From Zelopaecilomyces penicillatus (lineage: Eukaryota > Ascomycota > Sordariomycetes > Hypocreales > Pseudodiploosporaceae): a stretch of DNA of 64,000 nt. The notes beneath the pieces are model-generated. The model was not told the origin of the DNA. It was given only the letters and a program-made list of their open reading frames with translations, and did not search any database. Below, piece after piece: positions 35,034 to 47,768 of this stretch (within the stretch, counting starts at the first letter, position 1; every line of letters starts with the position of its first letter). Where the stretch lies: the NCBI GenBank assembly GCA_005765155.1, contig VCCP01000003.1, positions 4,650,001 to 4,714,000 of the forward strand, in the 5' to 3' direction. The translations under genes and the position numbers were made by a program.

Positions 35034-35914
35034 AATGAGGAACCAGTGGCTGTATGACCGCGTGGCGAAGTGTTGATATAACCAGCCCGTGGGCCTCAGT
35101 TATCCCTCTTATTTGATGAAATTTATCACGCATAATCACCAGCATTTATGAAGGCGTCTGGGAAATGGAAATTCAGAAAGGAACAACACTACTGCCGTTG
35201 AGCTTTGGACAAAAGCTGGCAGTCGGCGTCTTGGAAAACACTGGCATCTATCTGGCGTCCTTGGGAATTAAGGGATGCGCATGTAATGGTCAATCTGCGC
35301 GCCCTCGCCCCTTTTCTTAACTTTTTTGATTTCTTCTTTCTTCTTTCTTCTCCCCTACTTCCTCCGGATTCAGGAGAAGAGGCGCAACATACACCCAGCC
35401 CAAGTTGACTAGAGTCATGCTATGTCTCGGTACACCTTGCTTTCTCGTTCCCGAAAAGGACAACGTTGATGAAAGCGGGCGCACAGTATCGTTTCGGGTC
35501 CTGGACAGTTCTTTGTTTTAATGATGCTATGCTGCGCTGTACTTTACCTAGGTTGACATGGCAGGCATGAAAAATTGTCACAATGTTTAGGTACAAAAAA
35601 GATACCCTAGTTTTGAGGAGAATGGAATTTGCCACATTGGCCAAAGAACAAATCAGTTTCAAAAGTGAAAAATTCTAAAAAGAAATTGTATGCCTAATTA
35701 GGAGTGAAGCTTCTAATAATGCTAGCCGTTGTCTTGATAACGTAGGCTTCTAAACCCAGTGGTTGTTTGGCATACTTTGACATGGCCATGCCACTTCTTT
35801 GATTTGTTTGCGAAACCTCTTTATGAGCAGCTTTAACAGTTGCATATTTCTTCTTTTTTCTCTCTCTCCGTTTCCAAAACCGTAGATCAAATTCTTATAT
35901 CGTGACCTATTCCG
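35034..35914. other. Convergent spacer after the cyclin gene
   Basis: About 880 bp between the cyclin stop and the PNPOx stop. Pyrimidine-rich at 35320-35360 and AT-rich near 35660-35700. No gene is seen. Confidence 0.6.
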
Positions 35915-37221
35915 TCACGGGCTCAGCCTGTCTAGTCTCCACCTCCCCTTTTTACCCTCGTGAACCTCCAGCGGGGCTCCATTCGTTTCTGTCTCGTCTA
36001 CCTCCTCCCACTCGTATGCGAAGCGGTCGTGCAGCCGGCTCTCCCGGCCCTGCCAAAACTCGACACGGTCGGGAATGATGCGCAGGCCGCCCCAGAACTC
36101 GGGTACGGGGATTTGCTCGTGGTCCTTGAAGCGGGCCTCGGTCTCGGCGACCCATTCCTCCAGCTGCTCCCTTCCATCGTCATCGTGGTGGTGGTGGTGG
36201 TGCCCCTCCTCTGCTCCCTTCTCCGTGGGTGGCGACGGCGGCGACGGCTTCACCCCGTCACTGCGATGTCCATTCTGAAGGTTCGTTATAACCGCGGGTT
36301 GTTTGGGTTCCAGCACAACACTCTGTTTGCTCGCCCAGGCGCCGATACGGCTGCCTCTTACTCGTGTGTCAAAGTACGCCTGGCTCTCCTCTCGCGAGTG
36401 CCTCGTCGTCCGGCCCTCAATGCGGACCTGACGCTGCAGCGCGGCCCAGTAGAAAACGAGTGCTGCGTGCGGGTTCGTCGCCAGATCAGCAGCCTTGCGC
36501 GACGTGCCCAGGTTGGTGTAGATGACGAAACCCTGCGCGTCAAGCTCTTTGAGGTACACGAGCCGCGATGATACCCGTCCAGAGGGCAGCTCGGCCGTCG
36601 ACAGCGTGCATGCCTCGGGTTGTGCGATGCCCTCTGTTGCTTGCGCCTGTGCGAACCAGGAGTGGAACTGCGGGATCGGCGATGTTGTGTCTAGGTCGCT
36701 GCGGTTCAGCTTCCCGCGTGTGAACTGCGCTGCTTGGCCGTGGGCATCGTGGCCAGCTGGGGCGACTGTAGAGGGGAAAATAAAGGCTGTTTGTTAGCCG
36801 ACTGCCTTTATTAATAAGTCATGGACTTTGCAACTTGTCCGCCGATGAGGTAACAGGGAAAGGCTATCGATGTCTTCTTTTTCCAAGGTGAAAGCCCCCC
36901 TCCCCATTTGAACCCCTCTTTATAGTAACACCTCCTCAATATGAACACAATAGTGGACAGGACAAGAAAGCCTTACAGATCAGCTTCTCCGAGGGAGGTT
37001 GATGGTAAAGCGCCATTCTAGCACGAGAGGACTGTAGCAATCGTGTGCAAGTGCAGCGCATTTATATATGTGCCTAGGGAGAGGTAAACAATCGTGTTAA
37101 TCAAACAAAGCAGCGGATGAAAATATGTCTAGAGTGAAAAAAATGAGAAGGAGGAACAGGACGAGTAGACAATGAATGGACACATACATACCTTTTTGCC
37201 TGCGAGGGTTGTAGTAGTCAT
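35915..37221 (-). CDS. PDX3: Pyridoxamine 5'-phosphate oxidase
   Basis: Exon 1 is 37221-37188 (34 nt, MTTTTLAGKKV) and exon 2 is 36765-35915; 294 residues. The intron of 422 bp is long for this window. Exon 1 ends in two overlapping GTATGT donors four bases apart, and only the inner one (intron from 37187) keeps the frame open, giving KKVFAPAGHD, which agrees with fungal homologues. Family landmarks: QFTRGKLNRSDL, PIPQFHSWFAQAQ, TLSTAELPSGRVSSRLVYLKELD, the YTNLGTSRKAADLATNP block (FMN site) and SRIGAWAS. The signature VEFWQGRESRLHDR and the C-terminal RLSP follow. A fungal-specific insert includes six His and three Asp in a row. The enzyme oxidises pyridoxine or pyridoxamine phosphate to pyridoxal phosphate using FMN and O2 in the cytosol. 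The catalytic part is certain; the first exon is less so. Confidence 0.9.
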
Positions 37222-37868
37222 CGAATCGGTATGCCCCTTGTGTCTTGAGACGACAAAAGCGTCGATGGTTCTGATGGTGGGGTCGGCCAAGGATCGCATG
37301 ACGACAAGGCTAGTCTTTTGACATGGACCCTCCCTTTAGTGCTGGTGGGGGTGTAAACACCAACAAACCAACCATCACACAGAGTCATGATGAATACATT
37401 ATACAGTACAAACACACACGATACACACAACGTACACGACATACACGGCATACACGGCATACGTACACAAAATACATACATACAACAGATATTGTATTAA
37501 TAAAACACACCAAAATACGCCCCGGGTATCATATACGCGCGTACGCAAAATTATGCTGGCTCAAATACGCCAAAAACATAAGTCTAAACAGATGCCAAAA
37601 AGAAGAACGCCGATAACCCCAGTCACAGCAATCTCTTCGCCAAGTACGGAGAAATACCTTGTGGAAAACTAGGGCGCAAATCTATATCAACGCCAAAGAT
37701 GTAACTTTTCTACCATGCCCCCCCGCCCCCCTTTCTTTGCCCATTCCTTGTGGCCCCATTCCATAAGAGAAAGAAAGAAAAAAAAAGACGAAAACAAAAT
37801 AGTCCAAAAGACTTGGACCCTCGTGCCCAACATGGCAATTGACAATACATTGTCTAGACTAACAGGCT
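37222..37868. other. Spacer between PNPOx start and pyrimidine gene stop
   Basis: About 650 bp. It holds the PNPOx promoter and the 3' flank of the pyrimidine gene. It contains a CA-rich imperfect minisatellite and a C-rich stretch near 37720. Confidence 0.6.
37409..37476. repeat. Imperfect ACACGGCAT/TACACA minisatellite
   Basis: A run of 6-10 bp CA-rich units, including two tandem CATACACGG copies, lying about 190-255 bp upstream of the PNPOx start codon. Confidence 0.7.
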
Positions 37869-40800
37869 TTACGAACTGCCCATGACAAGAGCCAGCAGTG
37901 CCATCCTGCAGTAAAGACCATATCGCATCTGTAGCATATCATTAGCATTGAATGTCTTCATATAAGTGCAGGGAATGGGCAGGGAAAAAAAGAAAAAGAG
38001 AGAGCTCACCTGTCTGAAATACGCCGCCCGTTGGTCAAAGTCCACCTCCTCAGCGACCTCCTCATTTCTCGGCAGGGGATGCAAAACTATCATGGAGCTC
38101 TTGGCATGCTTGAGTGCCGCATTGTCCACGCGATACGAGTTCTTGACACTCTCGTAAGCTTCCGCGCTCTCGAACCGCTCCTTCTGCACCCGAGTGCAAT
38201 AGAGCACGTCGCTGCGTGCCAAGATCTCTGGCGTCAGTGTCTCCGATTCCAACAGCAACTGTCCTGAAGCCAGCAACTGCTCTCTCACGGCTGGAGGAAG
38301 CGACAAGCCCTTGGGAGCCACCAATTGGACTTGCACCTGGTAGTGACGAAGCAGATATACCAGAGAGTGGACAGGCCGTCCATACAAGAGATCGCCAACG
38401 AAAGTAATAGTAAGGCCTTGCACGGTACCAAGCTCTTCTCTGATGGTGAAGAGGTCCAGGAATGCCTGAGTTGGGTGTTCCTTGCTACCGTTTCCTCCGT
38501 TGATCACAGGGACGGGACTAAACTTCTCTGCAATGTCAACTGAGTTCTCCTGTGGATGACGCAACACGACAGCATCTCCGTAGCAGGCCAGTGTCCGCAG
38601 AGTATCCTGCAATGTCTCTCCCTTTTGGACAGAAGATTGGGATATCGATATGGAAATGGTTCGCCCACCAAGGCGCTGCATAGCCGCATCGAATGATGCA
38701 GAGGTTCTTGTCGAGGGCTCGTAGAACATTGTGCACAAGAGTCTGCCACGGAGCACATTCAGGACACCCTCACGCTGCACTCCAAGGCGCATCTCCTGAG
38801 CAATAGTAAAGAGGAGATGCAAATCAGCTCTGGTATACTGCTTCACGGACAGCACGTGTGAGTTCTTGAACGAAGACGGCTGGGACAACAGTTGCTGAAT
38901 AGGCGAAGTGGTCAGCTGCTGCAGTTGCACAGGCAAGCCCAGGTCATCCACATGACCTCCAATCCTAGCAGGAGAGGCCAATGTGTTTGTGCTGCCGACA
39001 GCATCCGCTCCTCTAAGCCTGTTTACAGGCACAAGGCTACCAAATGCAGCTTGCTGTCTGATTAAAGGACTTTCGGTGGCGTGCGCAAAGGGGTTCAGTG
39101 CAGGCTTCATGGCAGGTGACATGGGCGTTTCGCGCGTAATCAGGTGTGACGACATGTCTTTGCCTCTTGGTGGCAACTGCAAGAGTTCGCCGTCTAGACA
39201 AACAGTCGTATCCTGGAAGATGACTCTTCGCACTGATCCTCGCATGAGGCGCCCTTCAAACGGCGACCAGGCAGAGCCTGGCACAACTTCATAGGCACGG
39301 TCAATCTCCACCTCCACAGAGGTAGCGGCTTGTTCGTGGATCTCGAAGATTTCCTTGGGGCTATCATGAAGTCTCAGTTTGATATCATCAACCGTGAGCT
39401 TGCCCTCAGTGACAGATGTCAGCAACAAGGGCAGGGCGTCAACGATACCCATGGATGGATCTCCCTTGTGGCCCAGGGATGTCGCTAGCTGGAAAGGAAG
39501 GCTGCCAACTGAAAAGACATCAATTGTGCTGAGATGCTCCCAGAGAGCCGCTTGGTCCGCGGGTGTTGGTAGACGGTCACAGTCGGGGTAATCCTTTGTC
39601 GACAAGTAGAGCGAATAGATAGACACATCGCACGTCACTTGAAGTCCCTTCTCCTTGCTCAATGCAATCAACCGAATATCATCCTTGTTCGTAACAGATG
39701 TGACGTGAATGCGGCGGCTATGCAAGCTGGCTAAGAGCAAAATTGAGGCCAAATCGGTAAGTTTGGCATCAGTCACGATGGGCTTATGGGCCGGCCAAGC
39801 ATCGAAATGCGCAGTGACGGCGGCAACCTTGTTGATGTTTCCAGACAAATGGTTAAAGGGGATGAAGAGAGATCCTACTTCACCAGAAATTGTGCTGATT
39901 TGGTTCGCATTGGAGGATGTGGTAGAGACGGAGAGATTGAAATCGCAATAATCACCCTTCCTGCTATTCTGCTGCGCAGCTCGCAACGTAACACCATCAG
40001 TAATGGCGCCATCCAGACCCAATGGCATGACTCGAATCATGCTGAAACCAGAAGATATCGAGGCCTTGGTCACAGTATCCATATCTTGGCTATCGGGAGA
40101 CACAAGTCCGGGGACAAATGCAGCAACGTTGATTAATCCAGGAAGAACAACAGTCTTGTGGCTGGTTTGGTAATCGCGCTTGGATACATTCAGTTCAAAG
40201 TGCCGAGCGATGGCCTCGATGAGAATTTTGGCGTTCTTGACGTTGGTAACCAAAGGGATTTGGTAGTCAACTGCCATACGTCGGGTTTGATAACCCTTGC
40301 TCATGTAGTTGGCCGGACGGCGGTACTTATTGTTGGACGGGAGATTGATATAAAGATCAATCGTGTTCTTGGCCAGATGCTGGGTAAGTGAGAATTCAGA
40401 GCTCTTATCCTCGTCACTTCCCAAAACCTCCAGATACTGGACAGGAATTCCATGCTCCTGGAGAAAGTCTGCAGTACCAGCTGTGGCAAAGAGCTTGTAA
40501 CCAATTTTCTGCAGTTTCTCTACCGATGGGAGCATCTCCTTCTTGTCCTTGTACGAGCCGATTGAGAGAAGAATGTTCTGCTTGGGAATCTTGAAGCCAG
40601 TTGACAAGAGAGCCTTAAGATAAGCCTCATTTTTGTCAACGCCAAAACAGGCAACCTCACCAGTCGATGCCATTTCAACACCAAGAACCGGGTCGGCTCC
40701 AGAGAGACGGGAGAAACTAAATTGAGGCACCTTGACACCAACACAATTGGGTGCAAGATCAGTGGGAGGATACTCTTGGAATGGTTGGCCCATAATGGCC

Positions 40801-43800
40801 TTGGTTGCCATTTCGATCAGGTCAACGCCCATCACCTTGGAAACAAAGGGGAAGGATCGGGATGCGCGAACGTTGCACTCAATGACTTTGATGTCGTTGT
40901 CCTTGGCGATGAACTGAATGTTAAAGGGACCAGTAACATTCAGAGCAGCACCAATTTTGCGAGTTGCCTCCTCGATGCGCTTAATCGTCGTAGGCTCCAA
41001 GTCCTGGGGGGGCAGGATGAGAGTAGCATCACCAGAATGAACACCAGCATTCTCAACATGTTCGGAGATAAAGTGACCGATGACAGTACCATCCTTTGCC
41101 ACAGCGTCCATTTCAATTTCCTTTGCATTCTCAATGTACTTGGTAATGACAACTGGGTGCTCCCGAGAAACCTCAGCAGCCTGAGCCAAGTAGCTTTCCA
41201 AATCCTTCTCGGAATAGACTGTGTTCATCGCAGCACCGGACAAGACGTATGAGGGACGAACCAGCACTGGGTAAGTAACCTTGTTGCAGAAGTTCTGGGC
41301 CTCTTCGAAGCTCGTAAGCTCCTTCCAGGTAGGTTGATCGACACCAATTCGATCCAACATACGCGAGAACTTGTATCGGTTCTCGGCCGTGTCAATCATT
41401 TCGGGGGAAGTACCCAAAACCTTGACGCCGGCTCGGTGGAGAGGGAGGGCAATGTTGTTGGGCGTTTGGCCACCCATGGCACCGAGAACACCACTGGAGT
41501 TTTCAAGCTGATAGATATCCAAGACTGTCTCCTGATTGATGTTCTCAAAGTATAGCTTATCTGCCTCATCGTAGTCGGTACTGACAGTCTCAGGGTTATA
41601 GTTAACCATGATGGTCTTGTGTCCCGTCGCACGGAGGGTTCTGATGGCCCGAACAGAACACCAATCGAACTCGACAGATGAACCAATTCGGTACACACCA
41701 GATCCCAGAACCATGACACCATGGTCATTGAAGTCGATGTCATGCTCTGCCGCATTGTACGTAAGGTAGAGATAGTTGGTGAAGGCAGGGAATTCCGCGG
41801 CCACAGTATCAATTTGTTTAGCAAATGGCTGAATACCTGCATCAAGTCTCATCCGGCGAACAGCCATCTCGTTTGAGCTCCAGAATTTGGCGAGTTGCCG
41901 GTCACAGAAGCCTAGTCTCTTTGCCTGCAAGAGAATCGAGGGGGATCTTGTGATGTCAGCAGTGGTAAACTGGCTCATCTGCTTGGCAAAGTTGCTCAAC
42001 CCCTTGAGCTTTCGCAAGAACCACTTGTCAATCTTGGTAAGCTCCCAAATCTTATCAACAGAGTAACCCTCATGCATGGCATTGGCAATAGCGAACAAAC
42101 GCTGATCGGAGGGCGTCTGCAACTCATCATCAATGCTCATCAGAGCCTTGGTCTCGCCGAAACCAAGATTGTGGAAATCAATGGCACGGATGGCTTTCTG
42201 AATCGCTTCCTCGAAGGATCTTCCAATGCTCATCACTTCACCAACACTCTTCATTGAAGAACCGAGCTGTGTAGAAACTCGGGTAAACTTCTTCAAATCC
42301 CATCGAGGCATCTTGACAACAACATAATCAAGAGAAGGCTCGAAGCATGCACATGTTACTTTGGTAACAGAGTTTGAAATCTCTTTGAGAGGGATTCCGA
42401 GACCCAGCTTAGCTGCGATGAACGCCAATGGGTAGCCTGTAGCTTTGGAGGCCAGTGCAGAGGATCTGGACAGTCGAGCATTGACCTCGATAATGCAGTA
42501 TTCCCTGGAGAATGGGTTCAGTGCGTACTGAATGTTGCATTCACCGACAACACCCAGGTGACGAATAACATTGACGGCCGTCGTTCTGAGCATGTTGTAA
42601 TCTTCATCAGACAAGGTCTGTGATGGAGCTACGACGATGGAATCGCCTGTGTGGATTCCGAGAGGATCAAAGTTCTCCATATTACAGACGGTGATACAGT
42701 TGTCCTGAGCGTCTCGAACAACCTCGTACTCAATCTCCTTCCACCCTTTCATGCTTCGCTCAATGAGAACCTGAGGACTGGCCGCAAAAGCCTTGTCGCA
42801 AAGTTCTAGCAGCTCATCATCATTGTTGGCAAATCCGCTGCCCAGACCACCAAGAGCATAGGCAGCACGGACGATGACGGGATATCCAATGTCCTTTACG
42901 GCATGCATGGCCTCGTCAACGTTGTTGGCTGATGCAGACTTGGCGCACTTCTCTCCGATGGAGTCCATGCTACGAGCAAAGAGCTCTCTATCCTCAGTGG
43001 TGATGATAGTATCGATAGGTGTACCCAAGACCTTGACACCCAAACCCTCAAACTCATCCTTGAGCTGAATACCGACTTGTAAAGCGGTCTGGCCACCAAA
43101 TGTGACGTAAATGGCATCGGGGCGCTCATACTGAATGACTTTTCGAACAAAGTCTGCGTTGACTGGAAGGAAATAAACCTTGTCCGCCAGACCTTTGGAC
43201 GTTTGAATGGTGGCAATATTAGGGTTGATGAGAACAGTGTAAATGCCCTCTTCTTTCAAGGCTTTGATCGCCTGACTACCGGAGTAATCGAATTCACCGG
43301 CTTGACCAATGCTGAGGCCGCCACTTCCGAGAACAAGCACCTTCTTCACGGAAACACGAGGGTGCAGTCTCTCGTTCTCCTCAATAGTTCCACCTGGGAA
43401 AGTAACAGGGGCTTGCAGCAGAGTAGGGTTCTCGGCACAGTTGGCCATGGTGTTGATGAAGACATCAAACAGGAACTCAGTATCCCGGGGTCCCGGGGTG
43501 CTTTCGGGATGGAACTGGACACTGAAATAAGGTCTATCAACATGCATGATACCCTCATTGCTACCATCGTTTGCATTGACGAAAAGCTCCTTCCAGCCGT
43601 TGGTCAAGCTGTTTGCGTCGACGGCGAAACCATGATTCTGCGACGTGATGTGGCACTTTCCAGTAACCATGCTTGTGCAGGGGATGTTGTGGCCTCGGTT
43701 ACCAAACTTCATCTTTGTAGTTTTGGCTCCAGCGGCCCGAGCCATGAGCTGATGGCCCAAGCAGATACCAAAAATGGGAATCTTGTTGTTGGCCATGACA

Positions 43801-44752
43801 GCAGAGATATTCTTAACCGTGGCATCAAGCACCGACGGATCACCGGGACCATTGGAGACAAATAGGCCATCAAAATCCTCGTCGATGGCCGTGGCCAGAT
43901 CATAGTCCCAGGGACAAACCATGACCTCGACACCGCGCTTCAAAAAGCACCTGAGCTGGTTGTACTTCATACCAACATCTACACAGAGGACACGAATCGC
44001 CCGGCCGGAAGGGTGCTTGCGAGCAATAGAGGGAGGCGGCTTATACAGCTTTGGCTGCTTCACGGACACTACATGGCGAATGAGTATGCATTCGAACGAC
44101 AAGGAACTACGTCAAGGAAGCGAGGAGGCCACTTACCCTGTGCTACTAGATTCTGTTCATTGGGATTCACCCAATCAATTGCTTCAAAGGCGTCGAGGGA
44201 CACAATGCTGTTGGTCTTGTGTGCAAGGCTGCTTGCGGCGCCATTGGCCTGAATCTCGAGCCTCATCTTGCCGAGCATGCTGCCCTTCTGGCGGATCTTC
44301 TTGGTCAGGGCTCTGGTGTCCACGCCATACATGGCTGGGATACCCTGTTCCTTCAACCATGTGCCGAGAGATGAGGTTGCGAGGAAGTGGGAGAAGTCTT
44401 CGCCGCAGTAGGCAGCGGTAACCAGGCCTGCGATGTGGATCTGGGAAGACTCGAAATGGGCGGGCAAGTCGCCCAGCAACTCATCCAGAGTCTCTCGCGA
44501 GGGCACACCATAGTTGCCGACCAGAGGAAAAGTAATGACGAGGATCTGGCCACGGTATGAGGGGTCTGTCACCGACTCTGGATACCCGACCATGCCTGTC
44601 TGGAAGACCAGCTCTCCAGCAATGCTCTTGTCGGCACCGAAGCTGTAGCCTTGGTAGGCGGAGCCATCTTCGAGCTCGAGGCAGACGAGCCGCTCATTGG
44701 CATCGGCATCGAGGATGCGAGCCGTTGCGGGTGGCTGCGGAGCACCAGCCAT
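37869..44752 (-). CDS. URA2: Multifunctional carbamoyl-phosphate synthase / aspartate transcarbamylase
   Basis: Three exons: 44752-44137, 44068-38010 and 37928-37869, giving 2244 residues (yeast Ura2 is 2214). Order: small GATase domain, glutaminase with SNGPGDPS, GICLGHQ (Cys near 308) and QFHPES; then CPSase N and C halves (GSGGLSIGQAGEFDYSG; GSGVYRIGSSVEFDWCSV) and an MGS-type regulatory domain. Next is an inactive dihydroorotase-like domain in which LPGLINVAAFVPG replaces the HxH metal motif. After a Pro/Ser linker comes aspartate transcarbamylase with FYEPSTRTSASF, GGNGSKEHPTQ and HPLPRNEE. The first two steps of pyrimidine synthesis are channelled, and UMP feedback through the MGS domain is known for the family. 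The last intron (37929-38009, 81 bp) has no stop and is a multiple of three; it is called because its removal restores the conserved AYFRQMRYGLYCRMALL end. The dead dihydroorotase domain is normal for fungi (Neurospora pyr-3, Aspergillus pyrABCN). Confidence 0.97.
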
Positions 44753-46632
44753 CTCTGCAGATGATGCTTCTGCTGTGGTGGCTTGGTTGCTGGTTCTGGT
44801 GTTTGTTTTTTATTTGTTTATCTCCTTCTGCCTCTTTCTGGAGGGGCAGAATTTTTTGGGGGGGGAATTTGCGTCGGGGATTCAAACGTCACAGATGGCG
44901 GGGCAGTCAATTTAGCTGGCCGTCAGCGGAGAAGAGCCGGGTGCAAGCGACAGCGGTCGAGAGAAGTCGTTCGCAGAGCTCCCCAGGGCTGGTCAAGGAC
45001 TACCTCGCAGGCATCTGCAGCTGCGACAACAATTCAAATTGTCTCTCGGAGGCTTCAGAGGAGAGTTTGTTGAAGAGGGATGAGAAGAACGAAAAAAAAA
45101 AAGAGAGACAAGGCCTAAAAGACTTCCAAGGCCGGCAGCGGACCTTTCAACTTGCATATACTTTTTTTTTCTTCCCCCGCCGCCTTTCGTCCCCCAACAC
45201 CCGCCCTGGTGTTAGTCGTGTTAGTGGGTGTTTAGCGGATGTCATGCGCTGTGCCATTGGCCAATGGCTCAAGCATGGCGCAGGTCCCACCACTGGGGCC
45301 CCAAGACGGGCCACCAATCCCAGGGCCTGTTGCATTCCAAGTAGAGGCGCACCCACTCTGTACAACCCCACTGCAAGCGTCGCAGCACGTTAGTGTCTGG
45401 TGCTACAGAGCACGTACAGTGCTCTTCTAGGCTGTTCCAGTCGGTAGGTAGCACATGAAAATCTTTTGTGCATTTGGGGAAATTATTGTGCCCCGCACTG
45501 TTAAGAGGGGGGGCACTGAGGTTTGTCGTCTCACATCGTGAACAAGCGACTCTCCAACTGCTGTATTGGCTGGGTAGACTAAATCCACGAGCAAGCCCAG
45601 TGTAGGTAGACTTCAGCGAGTGTCCAATACACTGCTCGCTGAATCTAGACATTTCAAGCCCACAATAAGCCCCAAAGGCGGCATATGTCAGAGTCACAGA
45701 CCGTGTGTACGTAGTAGATGATAGATAGTGAAGCCACCAACGGCTCATGGGGTTGATCCTTGATAACCCACCCGTAATATGATTACGCAAAACCAGTCAC
45801 GACAATCGGCCGATCAGCGCTCCCTCTCGTCACTGTGGATCGCAACAAGGCGGTGGGAGGTTGGGAGCGGAGCCAAGGGAGGCAAATACATTCGCGAAAT
45901 TTCTGTTCAAGCATGCAGTCTAGACTATATTGGTCTGATTTTGCACCACTCCATAGTACTTGATACTGCCGCCAGTGATTCGTCGCGTCGAGAGCCAGCA
46001 ACACGGTTAAAAATGGAGGGAAGAAGAGGAGGAAAAGTCCAAAGAGCGCTTAGTCCGTATTAACTACTCTGGAGCTAAACGCTGACCAGGGATTGAGAAC
46101 TTTGCTGAAAACCCGCGTACAATTCTAACTTCATTACCCCAGGTTGTCGACATCACCTTTTGTCTTTTTGGTATACATTGAAACCCGTGAAAACAGCAAA
46201 GAATACATGAAGGTCAAATAAAATAAAAAGACAAAAAGGTATGTCAAGTCATAAGATCGCGCCAAAAAAAAAAGAAGAATTGGCTGTACAAAATATGTGC
46301 GCGTCAATGAGCAACATCTTGCCCATCCAGACATATGCGAGGAGGGAGACAACCAGGACCAAACAGAAAAAAAATGCAAAATACCCATCCATACACAGCA
46401 AAAGACAAAACCTTGTAGGCATCAAACAACACCGCCACACCTCTTAGCTATGCAAGCCAATCGATCGAGTAAACATGACCAAATCACAGTTCCAAGCAGT
46501 CAAGCACTTCCCAATGGAATTAATCATCATGTCTGTCCGACCCAGCCTTTCCAACTTGACTCCGGTTCCGTCATCACCAACACCCATGACTCGCGTTCTA
46601 GACCTAGCCGTAAACTTGCAAATTCATCATCA
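44753..46632. other. 1.9 kb spacer, promoter of the pyrimidine gene
   Basis: The first few hundred bases upstream of 44752 (with G, A and T homopolymers near 44850, 45090 and 45160) are probably leader and promoter. No supported gene. The open frame 44557-45393 on plus is partly antisense to the pyrimidine gene and not protein-like. Confidence 0.55.
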
Positions 46633-47628
46633 TTATAGGGGCATGCCGCCATGGTGCATGGGAGGCCCGGGCATGTTTGGCATCTGTGGTGTCCTCTGAG
46701 CTGTCGGGCTTGCTTGGCTCCCTCCATGGTGGCCCGGCTTCTGTCCAACCCCAGGCATCCTGAAAGCGGGCTCCTTCTTTGTGTCAACCCCTGGGAAGGC
46801 GGCTTGAAGCCGCCGGTATAGCTCCTTGATAAACCTGTCTCGGTCCTCTCTATCGGCTACGGGATTTATTGGAATTTCTGAGCCCTCAGCGCCAATGGGT
46901 AGGGCCCGTAGTTTCAGCGATATATTGAGAGGCGGAGCAGTCAGATATGCCGGACACGGAGGAACCTTGACTTCAGGTTTCCTATCTGCCAATGCTGCCA
47001 TATAGGAAAGGTTTGCCTGTAGTCGTCTCATACACCTAGAAGCAGTCTGTTAATACGAATTGTTGATTCAAGCCTCCAGAAAACTACTTACTGAAGGTAA
47101 TCCTGCTGGAATAGACTTTCTTCTTCGAGTAACTTCTTGTCTGCCATATTTCCATTCATAGTCGCCAAAACCTTCTTCAATTCTTGTTGCGATGTTTGAA
47201 TTTGAATAGACTCGTATAGTAACTCGTGGTTGATATCGAGAAGTAAAGCAAATCGTTCCTTCTCGCGAGATTGGGTGCCCGGGCTAAGTGGTGTTATCAT
47301 TACCGAAGGGACACTAACGTTGCCTCCTGGGTTGGACGAGAACGTTGGTGTTTGTGGAGTCGCCAGTCCCCCCGCTTGCTGATGCGAGTTATTGTTTGAG
47401 GTTTGGTTCTGTGAGAGGCCTTGCGGGGGTGAGAACTGAGGTTGTTGCGGAGGCATTATGTTCGCTGGGGTGCCCTGTGTCGCGCTTGGGGGTCTCTGAG
47501 GGGTTGCGACTTGGCTCATCATTGGGTTCTGCTGTGGCTGTTGCTGCTGATGTTGATGTTGCTGGTGTTGTTGTTGCTGTTGCTGTTGATTTTGTTGTTG
47601 TTGATGTTGCTGCTGTTGATTTTGTTGG

Positions 47629-47659
<31 letters not shown>

Positions 47660-47736
47660 GTTGTTGCTGTTGTTGCTGCTGTTGCTGCTGTTGCTGCTGT
47701 TGCTGCTGTTGCTGCTGTTGCTGCTGTTGGTGGTGT

Positions 47737-47768
<32 letters not shown>

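Noticed and set aside
35960..36571. 203-codon frame antisense to the PNPOx gene
   Set aside because: A shadow of a conserved enzyme; its Val/Trp-rich part is the complement of the poly-His codons.
37195..37320. Upstream in-frame extension of PNPOx exon 1 from the ATG near 37294
   Set aside because: The frame is open, but the extra residues (MRSLADPTIRT) do not resemble homologue N-termini, and the nearer ATG at 37221 fits known lengths. It is left as an alternative only.
43203..43865. 220-codon frame antisense to the pyrimidine gene
   Set aside because: It overlaps a strongly conserved coding region on minus and has no features of its own.
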